Of a stretch of DNA of 64,000 nucleotides, positions 58,701 to 64,000 are shown piece by piece. The stretch's first letter is position 1, and each line of letters opens with the position of its first letter. The position numbers were made by a program, and so were the translations under genes. Origin of the DNA: Lycocorax pyrrhopterus obiensis (lineage: Eukaryota; Chordata; Aves; Passeriformes; Paradisaeidae); the NCBI GenBank assembly GCA_014706295.1, contig JACSVZ010000007.1:43972975-44036974 (forward strand), in the 5' to 3' direction. The notes under the pieces are model-generated. The model was not told the DNA's origin, made no database searches, and worked only from the letters and a program-made list of their open reading frames with translations.

Positions 58701-61700
58701 CGGAGTACAGCATATTAATGCTCCAGAGATTTGAAGGCAAGTATTATTTTCAAAACTGATTACAAAATTTGTATCAGCCCTCGACTGTAACACCACCATA
58801 GACATTTCAACTGAGAGGCTCTGGCTAGCAAAAACATACAGCAGGAGTGATTAATAAACTCAAAAACAGATGCAACATTTGCCCCAAATAAAACAGTTGT
58901 ACATCTAGTTTTCTCTAGATCCAACATCCCAGTATGTAATCTAGCTTTCAACTTTAGTAAGAAAATGGAGGCAGAGAAAGGGGCCAACATTTCCCAGTTA
59001 TAGCCGACTTATTTATCTGAAGTGTAAACTAATCACTAGAGGCACTAAACCTGTGACTCTACCACCATTCTAGAAATTCCTGCAGCTTGGACTTTCTAGT
59101 CCCTAGTTTTGACTGCACATATCATACTTTTGCCCTGCATTTTTGACACCTAATTTATAAATAAAACCACCACAAACTGCAAAACAAAATTCATCCTAGG
59201 ACAACAAATTTCTTCTAGGAAAAGAAAACACAATACATAGTGTATTCAGTGCAACATTCCTTAAAACTCATGTGAACATTTAAAATGCAAGTGAGGACCA
59301 CTCATTTGCCTGAACTTACACAACTAATGCCTTATATCACTTATGTGCAAACATTCTATACTGATAGGAATACAGAAAGTCACATTTCACTCCACCACAC
59401 TAATTATATTAATCACCTAAAGTGGATCTATAAGTGTTTTTCTCCCTCCTCTCTTTCCTGCCCTGCACCTCAGCAGTACAGTCACCAGACTGTAATGCTA
59501 CGCAATCATACCACTGTCACTGATAATGTTTACACCAATTAAACACTGCGCCTAATTATTGTCTTATTAATTTTTCCCAAATGCAGACCTCAGACATTTT
59601 GTTCATCATTATCTGATCTGCATCTCTTGCCAATCTGAATGCATCTAAACACTAAGAACCATTAAACCAAAAGATTTAGATTTTTTATGCAAGCATAAAT
59701 TTTGTGAATGGAAAAATCAAAACCAGATACATTCAACCAGTCAAAAAGTACACTGATTCAGTAAAAAGTATGTTGCACAAAATCAGTTTCTTGAAGTGAT
59801 GCCTTCTCTGTATTTTTCCAAAGCTTGGTACTCTTTCTGACAGATAATGTCATATGTAAATACAAGACACACCAATATTACCTTTTTTTTCCTCTCAGGT
59901 TGATATGTGATTTTAGAGAGAAAGTGTATCAAAGCAAACAGTATCTGTACATTGGAAACCCATCTGTAGCAGTATTTGAACACTGACATGGCAATACAGA
60001 CTGGTCTTCAAAGGTATTGACTTCTCCTATTTTGTAAGAATATCTTTAAATTTAGAAAAGTGTTACCTATTGATTTTCAAATACCTGAATTGGCTCATAA
60101 TGACAATAATTGGCTAACACTTTCTTTTGTAGAAGAAGTCAAATTAAATTTTAGTGAAAATATGAATCAGTATTTATAAGACTGAAAGATGTATATTACT
60201 GAAGAATTCTAATATTAAATAAACATATCAATAATTTTCCCTCAGAAAAATTGAAATATTTTAACAAACTGACTGACTGCTGTACTGGACAATACTATAA
60301 GACTATTAACAACAAATTCGAATGAAGAGTAATTTGTAAATCAAACAAAGTCACAGGCATAAGAGTCTAAAAACACTTGTGGAGAAAGTAGGGTATTGCA
60401 TCTTTATAATTTGTGCACTTTGTTTATTTCTTAGTCATAATAGTTAAATCTTAATAGTTAGCCATAACAATCCCGTATCTTTATGGTTTCATGCACAAAA
60501 ATGTATCTAAGATAGTTGTATACATTTGCAAGATCTCACAGCAGCACCCTCACGTAAACTACAGTAGCTGAAATAAATATTAAATTTAAAAATTAATTTA
60601 AGATTGAACTCACTTTTAAACATGAGCTTAAGGATATGTTTTAACCTTTTTCATCCTCTCCATTTGACATCACACTGTGATTTTATGGCAACTGTCGAGG
60701 GCTAAATGTACAACACACACAACTCAAATCGTTGCAAACAATGACATTTGAATAAATCAAAAGAAATTTCTAGTACCACATGCACATCAGAGGCAAGTGA
60801 AGTTAGATCCTCCCCATTAAACAAAGATAAATTACTCTCAAGTCAAACATGACTGGTCACTTCCAACTGGGAATCAGACTATCTGATAGGAGCAGCTGTT
60901 AGAACAGGCTTGACAAAATGCTTTGTTAGTATACAAGTTTAGAAATTCACATCCTTGCATTCCTTGATGTCTCATTAAAAGAAAAACACACCACCTATTT
61001 TCCTGTTACTGCCCCTGTAGGAGAAAGGCAGTGGGAAGCAGATAAGAAGTACAAAGTATTTTCTGTTGAGAAAATGAGGGAAGTCAAAGATTTCTAACTC
61101 AGAGAAATGACAATGACCCCAACTGAGCACACTTGAATGAGTATTTTCAGAGCAGGAAATTAGTATTATAAAATCATTCTGACCCTTAAGAAAGCCTGTT
61201 CTACAAGCAGAAGTTTAAAATAATTTGTTTTTCTGTGGGTTTTTATCCCATTAATTCATGTCACCAAAATAATTAGTTTCTCAGGCACAACAAACAAAAA
61301 ACCAGAACGTTTTCAGTTAGTCATGGGTTGTATTAACCAGCTAGAATACAAATGCTGATGGACACTAGGAAATGAGTTCTGCTCGTCTTACCCTCTATAG
61401 AAACACTTTAGGTCTTTTTAAACCTATTCAATGACCGAATTTCATAAAGCATGCAGGAACTTATTTTGAGATGGCAATTTTTTCTAAATGTAATTTGATG
61501 TATTAGTTTGATTTAAACCAGCACAGAAGTTGACAAGGTAAAAGAGCAGCAGAAGTAAACTGAACAGTACAGGCCTGTAAATCTGTGAAAAGACAAAAAA
61601 ATAAATTCCTACATTTGAATTTCCAACGGGATGCAACATCATTTCAAGGTAAGTACCTTCACTAGGAAAATAAATACTAAATTCCTTGCTTACAGAATGC

Positions 61701-63072
61701 CAAAATACAAGCAAAACAAAATGTTAAGTCCTTGACTACTGAAATAATACACATTGCAGAAATCACGCAGGGGCATGACTCCACACACAAGATGGAGAAA
61801 TGCAAAGCGTTTATTGCGCAGTGAATATTCCCTAAATACCAGCATCCAACAGGATATCACATCATATAAACAGGAAAGATGTTCACCTAAGTGTCCCCCA
61901 ATCATCTGGGGTAGTGCACAGACATTACCTATCATGGTAACAGGTAAACAATACCCCATAAGGTCACAAACTACAATTATCACATCTAATAGGTCCAACA
62001 CTGTCCAGAAACCCACAATCCTCTCTCAGCCCATCCTCGGTGACCTGGATGCACTCTCAGGATCACCTCCAGGCCCAGGAAAGAGGCTCTCTCTCCAGCC
62101 TTCTGAGCCTATGTCTCTTCCAGCACATAGTGCACCCCAACACACATGGTTTTGCAAACAAACTCTTTTCTCTTGACAGTCACGGAAGACAGAAGAAAAT
62201 TGATACTGTTCAGATATACTACTACCAATGACAAATCTAGACAAGAACAAAAAATACAGAAATTTCCCATCTTAAATAAGAATGCTACTGAGATCTCATT
62301 TTGTGGTCAAAGTCTTCTAACTAAAATTCCAGTGCAAAAGGCTCCTGTTATCCTTTTCATAGAGGATCACATTAAACACTATGTGCTTACCATAAAGAAG
62401 ACCACTAATACTTATGATTATATTATTATATTGCATCTAATTGCAAAAAAGAGAGAAGTTGTGATCTACATTTGTTGCTCTACTGCACTCTCTCATAGAA
62501 CAAGGTATCTCAATTTTTAAAGTTGAACTTTAGTTCTGAGGAACGACGGAATGGGGAATAAGGAAGTAAGTACTACCTTAAAAAAGTAGTTCCAAAAACC
62601 ATTATTAATGGTAAATGCTGATAAAATCAGATCAGCTTTTCTTTCCACATGGGAAAGAGAAGGAATCCAAACCATGAAATCATGGGCAATAGCAAATACC
62701 TTTTTTGGTATTACATGGGAGAGAAAAAAGTCGGCAACCTCAAATCCCTTTTCAAAGTTATTTACACAATAAATAACAACAAGCACAACAGTTACTCTTA
62801 GTTTTAAAGGTTAATCCCTAATCTGATATATTACCTAATGTTAAACAGATGAGAAATTATTTAAAAACCAAAAAAGTGCCACTTAACAAAAAGCAACAAA
62901 AACCAACTTACCTGTATGTGCATTACAAGCTGTGCTTTCTCCTTGTCCTTACGCTCTATACATCTCTTCAGTTCTTCTACCTCTGACATTACAGCATTAT
63001 GACTCAGCTTTGCTTTAAGTTCCAAAATATGTTTCTCTAAATCTTGCTTCTCTCGCTCATATCTTTCAGCTA
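10647..63072 (-). CDS. CEP128: CEP128, centrosomal protein of 128 kDa (partial, nine internal exons)
   Basis: Nine minus-strand exons join in one frame (610 codons plus a 2-nt split codon at the 5' end). The product is almost entirely charged, Glu/Lys/Gln-rich heptad sequence typical of a long coiled coil, with no signal peptide or membrane segment. Short stretches match my memory of human CEP128 closely: [77 protein letters not shown] and [13 protein letters not shown]128 is known as a subdistal-appendage protein of the mother centriole that works with ODF2, centriolin and ninein in microtubule anchoring and in signalling at the primary cilium. Human CEP128 is about 1,090 residues, so roughly residues 350-960 are covered. 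The 5' exons lie beyond 64000. The C-terminal exons after 10647 were not found. All exon boundaries are canonical AG/GT and all phases agree. Identity is strong; exact orthology was not tested by search. Confidence 0.95.
10838..11481 (+). mobile_element. Solo LTR of an avian endogenous retrovirus (644 bp)
   Basis: It begins TGTCTTGGGGTGAC and ends GGCCAAACCAGCACA, so it has the TG...CA ends of an LTR. It is flanked by a perfect 5-bp direct repeat CCTAT (10833-10837 and 11482-11486), the target-site duplication. An AATAAA signal at 11346-11351 fixes the plus orientation. There are no internal gag, pol or env sequences, so this is the product of LTR-LTR recombination. It lies in the CEP128 intron, antisense to the gene and 167 bp from the microexon. 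A 5-bp duplication fits ERVL or ERV1-like groups better than alpharetrovirus-type elements (6 bp); the family was not assigned. Confidence 0.92.
12913..12958. repeat. Short tandem duplication (27-bp unit, under two copies)
   Basis: GCTTCACATGAAAGCAGAT recurs 27 bp later as GCTTCACATGAAAGGAGAT with one mismatch, separated by GCAGAATT. Simple local duplication in an intron. Confidence 0.85.
14013..14062 (-). CDS. CEP128: CEP128 exon H (50 nt, isolated by a 26.7-kb intron)
   Basis: On the minus strand a good pyrimidine tract (CATTTTTCATTTTGCAG) precedes AGCTGCTAG, and the exon ends CAG|GTATAT. Two bases complete the split codon left by exon G (G|AG = Glu), then come 16 codons reading [16 protein letters not shown]. 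Human CEP128 reads LLEETQRKDEEMGSLQ directly after HREKRD. Match of both sequence and phase makes this secure despite the small size. Confidence 0.92.
18666..18712. repeat. GATA microsatellite
   Basis: An imperfect (GATA)n run with one CAGA interruption lies between GAGATACA and TATAGAGATATA. Confidence 0.95.
20325..21297 (+). mobile_element. CR1 LINE copy, internally deleted, with 3' end
   Basis: The 5' part shows CR1 ORF2 sequence before the reverse-transcriptase core: DRDKAEVL, then [20 protein letters not shown], then [16 protein letters not shown], in shifting frames. The polymerase core is missing. From about 20640 the sequence resumes in the C-terminal part ([24 protein letters not shown]) and ends TCCAACTCAACATATTCTA, then TGATTCATTG, a decayed CR1 tail. 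Frameshifts and stops make it a dead copy. Antisense to CEP128. Confidence 0.9.
22638..22710. repeat. Compound microsatellite (TA)n-(TATG)n
   Basis: About 16 TA units run directly into about nine TATG/TGTA units. Just downstream, 22721-22736 is a perfect 16-bp palindrome (AAATATACGTATATTT). The site should be length-polymorphic. Confidence 0.96.
39558..40132 (-). mobile_element. Solo LTR of an avian endogenous retrovirus (575 bp)
   Basis: Read on the minus strand it begins TGCCTGGTTTTGGC, carries CCAAAACACAGTATG in reverse, GTCAAGGACTTTTCAG and TGGCCAAAGGGATATTC, and ends in GGTTAAGCCACCACCACAACA-like sequence. I recognise this pattern as a common bird LTR. A TATAAA box (minus strand, 39880-39885) sits about 250 bp into the element, which fixes the orientation. 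An A/T-rich simple stretch near 39.7 kb has expanded. No target duplication can be seen: the flanks are ATTGC and GTTTT. No internal retroviral genes. It is in the same sense as CEP128. Confidence 0.85.
40786..40978 (-). CDS. CEP128: CEP128 exon G (193 nt)
   Basis: The acceptor is a T-rich tract ending AATATAG before ACTAAGCTT; the donor is GAG|GTATGT. It holds 64 codons plus one G of a split codon (phase 1 exit). It reads [20 protein letters not shown], then [19 protein letters not shown] and [15 protein letters not shown]. Human has [20 protein letters not shown] and EQLLDEIHREKRD. The phase-1 exit is satisfied only by the 50-nt exon 26.7 kb further along. Confidence 0.94.
40979..42669 (-). 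other. CEP128 intron between exons F and G (1.7 kb)
   Basis: Bounded by the donor GTAATA at 42664-42669 and the acceptor at 40979-40980. It contains the CR1 3' end at 42510-42622 next to exon F. Otherwise no feature is seen. Confidence 0.85.
42510..42622 (-). mobile_element. CR1 LINE 3'-end fragment
   Basis: Reverse-orientation CR1 tail: GGGCTGAAAAGGACCTCAGG, ATCATCCAGTACCTAG, CAACCCCCTGACATGTGCAG, GGACACCTCCCACTACACC and AAGTTGCTCAAATG follow the CR1 3' UTR consensus closely. It is only about 110 bp long and ends about 50 bp from exon F on the downstream (intron) side. Confidence 0.88.
42670..42729 (-). CDS. CEP128: CEP128 exon F (60 nt)
   Basis: This small exon of 20 codons is too short for an ORF scan. 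The minus-strand acceptor is CTTTTCCATAG followed by GCAATATCC; the donor is AAG|GTAATA. It reads [20 protein letters not shown]. Human CEP128 has [11 protein letters not shown] at the matching place, just before [10 protein letters not shown], which opens the next exon here too. The DPHRWLAE motif breaks the coiled coil and is diagnostic for the family. Phase 0 at both ends. Confidence 0.94.
42730..44258 (-). other. CEP128 intron between exons E and F (1.5 kb)
   Basis: AT-rich sequence with homopolymer runs near 43.0 kb. No gene or recognised repeat seen. Confidence 0.8.
44259..44435 (-). CDS. CEP128: CEP128 exon E (177 nt)
   Basis: The acceptor CTGTCTCTCCAG precedes GAAAAACAG and the donor is AAG|GTAATT. 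It holds 59 codons, phase 0 at both ends. Key stretches are [20 protein letters not shown], then [20 protein letters not shown] and [12 protein letters not shown]. Human has EKHISIEEEHLRRMEEARLQ and ILGVIGKEIDAACKTFSKDS. The IGSEIDAAC segment is one of the best-conserved parts seen in this window and marks a less regular coiled-coil region. Confidence 0.95.
44436..47306 (-). other. CEP128 intron between exons D and E (2.9 kb)
   Basis: It contains a CR1 fragment at 45376-45690 and A/C-rich low-complexity sequence near 46.85 kb. No other feature supported. Confidence 0.8.
45376..45690 (-). mobile_element. CR1 LINE 3'-end fragment
   Basis: In minus-strand reading this encodes the CR1 ORF2 C-terminus ([52 protein letters not shown]) and ends in the ATGATTCTATGATTCTGT-like terminus (plus strand: ACAGAATCATAGAATCAT at about 45376). 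It is well preserved, so a relatively young copy. Same sense as CEP128. Confidence 0.93.
47307..47471 (-). CDS. CEP128: CEP128 exon D (165 nt)
   Basis: The acceptor TTTACCATCAG precedes ATGGAACTT and the donor is AAG|GTAAAA. It holds 55 codons, phase 0 at both ends. It begins [19 protein letters not shown] and continues [18 protein letters not shown]. Human has AESLEEKNMAK, LTEELTQNENENKKLKLK. The Met at the start is an internal residue after the preceding exon's AKIRMLK, not a translation start. The donor GTAAAA is weaker than consensus. Confidence 0.94.
48246..48284. repeat. Short tandem repeat, three copies of TTAGACACTAA-like unit
   Basis: TTTAGACACTAAATC, TAGACACTAAT and TTAGACACTAAACC follow one another with small differences. 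Simple intronic duplication. Confidence 0.85.
50360..50890 (-). mobile_element. CR1 LINE fragment covering part of the reverse transcriptase
   Basis: On the minus strand frames read [33 protein letters not shown] and [13 protein letters not shown], the conserved CR1 RT blocks (the family has YLDFSKAFDTV and SGVPQGSVLGP). Upstream pieces match GKIMEQI and [14 protein letters not shown]. The frame shifts several times and the catalytic YADD block is absent, so it is a dead internal fragment. It lacks the 3' tail, which is unusual for CR1 and means later truncation or recombination. It lies about 270 bp from the exon C donor. Confidence 0.92.
51159..51809 (-). CDS. CEP128: CEP128 exon C (651 nt, longest exon in window)
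   Basis: The acceptor CTTTCCTAG precedes GCCCTCAAAG and the donor is AAG|GTACTT. It holds 217 codons, phase 0 at both ends. It starts [18 protein letters not shown] and contains [39 protein letters not shown] and [19 protein letters not shown], ending AKIRMLK. Human CEP128 has the same order ([56 protein letters not shown]). It is pure coiled coil, probably part of the dimerising rod. The reading frame stays open through the donor for some 150 nt into the intron; that extension (ending near 51009) is intronic and has no counterpart in human. Confidence 0.96.
51810..55021 (-). other. CEP128 intron between exons B and C (3.2 kb)
   Basis: It contains one CR1 fragment (52480-52655) and A/C-rich low-complexity sequence near 52.98 kb. 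No gene supported. Confidence 0.8.
52480..52655 (-). mobile_element. CR1 LINE 3'-end fragment
   Basis: Plus strand reads CACAGAATCACAGAATGTG, then GGTCATCTGGTCCAACCTCC, CTGCTCAAATAGAG and TTGAATATCTCCAGTGAGGG, then AGACTATGCAACCTG. This is the reverse complement of a CR1 3' UTR and ORF2 end. Moderately diverged. Confidence 0.9.
55022..55372 (-). CDS. CEP128: CEP128 exon B (351 nt)
   Basis: The acceptor ATGATTTCAG precedes GTGTTAACATC and the donor is CAG|GTAAGA. The exon is exactly 117 codons, phase 0 to phase 0. It begins [20 protein letters not shown] and ends [15 protein letters not shown]. The stretch [18 protein letters not shown] and the motif [17 protein letters not shown] align with human CEP128 almost without gaps. 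It is a continuous alpha-helical coiled coil with several Cys ([15 protein letters not shown]). An ORF-only view would start at the internal Met of another frame or run past the donor; the splice sites set the true ends. Confidence 0.95.
55373..62911 (-). other. CEP128 intron between exons A and B (7.5 kb)
   Basis: It contains the solo LTR at 61755-62142. The remaining sequence is AT-rich with no recognised gene or repeat. Short open frames (60-90 codons) have no family resemblance. Confidence 0.8.
61755..62142 (-). mobile_element. Solo LTR of an avian endogenous retrovirus (388 bp)
   Basis: Read on the minus strand it begins TGTTGGGGTGCACTATG and ends GCGTGATTTCTGCA. It is flanked by a perfect 5-bp target duplication (plus strand CACAT at 61750-61754 and 62143-62147). 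An AATAAA signal (plus TTTATT, 61810-61815) near the 3' end fixes the orientation, same sense as CEP128. Open frames on both strands over this interval (108 and 140 codons) are chance readings through the LTR. No internal retroviral genes remain. Confidence 0.92.
62912..63072 (-). CDS. CEP128: CEP128 exon A (first exon in window, 161 nt)
   Basis: On the minus strand a pyrimidine-rich tract ending TTTTACAG precedes the exon, and CAG|GTAAGT closes it. The exon opens with 2 nt completing a split codon (phase 1 entry), followed by 53 codons. It reads [14 protein letters not shown], then [18 protein letters not shown], then [17 protein letters not shown]. Human CEP128 has [11 protein letters not shown] and [13 protein letters not shown] at the equivalent place. 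The sequence is coiled coil. The preceding exon must end with one base of the split codon and was not found between 63073 and 64000. Confidence 0.93.
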
Positions 63073-64000
63073 CTGTAAAACAGCAAGAACAGAGGAACAG
63101 ACTCAGTAGAAATATCAGCTTGTGATAAATTAATTTTATCTCATCTCACTTTTGGCAACTTGCTTCTCTACTCGAGGCTACTGTACAACTACTGATTTTG
63201 ACCAAAATACCTGTGAAAAATGGTATACCTGAATCCTAACCTAATAGCATTTTACTGAATGAAACAGTATTTTTCAGTCATTTTATAGAGGTTTTCCACT
63301 TTTCCCCCTGCACACACGTGCTCCCCTCAAAAAAACCCCAAAACAACAAAACAACCAAAGCCCCAACAAAACTGAATAAAATGAAATAGAATGGAAGAAA
63401 CAATGGGGAAGTTCTGGTGTAAATGAAATTTGGCCACCAGCTTCAAGGCCAAGATTTTATCTCACCAGAGTAATACCTCCTGATTTGAAAGTCACATTAT
63501 CTGTGAATTTTATGTCTGAATCCTGCAACTACAACCAAAGGTTTTAATAAGAGTAAGCTGTAAGTTCTCTCAATCAAAAATTCAAAGGCCTTTAGTCATA
63601 AACAAGTACTAGAGTGTAGTAGCAAAAGAAAAAAATCTCCATTTGTCTTCTTCCCGTGTATCTTAGAAGAAACAGAAATAACACAGCAAGGTGAAACACG
63701 TGCATACATTTATATAGTTTTTGCTACTGTACCTTAACGGTTCCAGTACATTTTTATTTTCTTCATATTTTTACATTTTGTTTTGATTTATAAGATTAAT
63801 AGGAAAATTAAAATATGCTTTTATTAATGTGAAAGGCATACTATTTCAAATAAATTAACTTTTAAGCAGATACATTAGCATGACTGGAGAAAAAAACTAT
63901 TGAAATTATTACTTTGCATTACATTTCTGAAGCTAAGCCATACAAAAAATCCAGCCAATTTCCAGTACTCTGAGATTTGTAAAACACAGAGTCAGAGTCC
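63073..64000 (-). other. CEP128 intron upstream of exon A (partial)
   Basis: The acceptor of exon A lies at 63073-63074. No earlier exon of compatible phase was found up to the window edge. A/C-rich low-complexity sequence lies near 63.33 kb. Confidence 0.75.

Noticed and set aside
61690..62176. Open frames of 108 and 140 codons on opposite strands
   Set aside because: Both lie mainly in the solo LTR bounded by target duplications and are chance readings of non-coding LTR sequence.
1..64000. CRISPR arrays, tRNA or rRNA genes, prokaryotic operons
   Set aside because: No regularly spaced repeats, no cloverleaf or rRNA sequence recognised; the sequence is vertebrate intronic DNA.

Overview
The window looks like a piece of a bird genome. 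It is AT-rich, gene-sparse vertebrate DNA. It carries fragments of chicken repeat 1 (CR1) LINEs in both orientations, some with the typical avian tail (ATTCTATGATTCT-like), and three solitary LTRs of avian endogenous-retrovirus type. There are no bacterial-type operons. Nearly all the short open frames are chance or repeat-derived.

The only gene I can support is CEP128, on the minus strand. It encodes a coiled-coil protein of the subdistal appendages of the mother centriole. I recognised it by comparing translated exons with what I remember of the human protein (about 1,090 residues). Nine coding exons can be joined in one continuous frame, listed here in transcript order from high to low coordinate: 62912-63072, 55022-55372, 51159-51809, 47307-47471, 44259-44435, 42670-42729, 40786-40978, 14013-14062 and 10647-10670. 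Together they make 1,832 nt, or 610 codons plus 2 nt of a split codon. They correspond roughly to human residues 350-960. The 5' exons lie beyond 64000. The final C-terminal exons (about 130 residues in human) were not found and probably lie below position 1.

Layout: 40.7-63.1 kb is the exon-dense part, with seven exons and introns of 1.5-7.5 kb. Then comes a 26.7-kb intron (14063-40785), a 50-nt exon, a 3.3-kb intron, a 24-nt microexon, and at least 10.6 kb of further intron. Introns hold at least seven CR1 fragments, three solo LTRs (10838-11481, 39558-40132, 61755-62142), two clear microsatellites (GATA at 18.7 kb; TA/TATG at 22.6 kb) and minor tandem or inverted repeats. Two LTRs have perfect 5-bp target duplications. 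Each LTR lies within 0.8 kb of a CEP128 exon.

I see no previously undescribed multi-gene system. The most useful results are the reconstructed exon chain, including the two tiny exons that an ORF scan misses, and the LTRs placed close to those exons.
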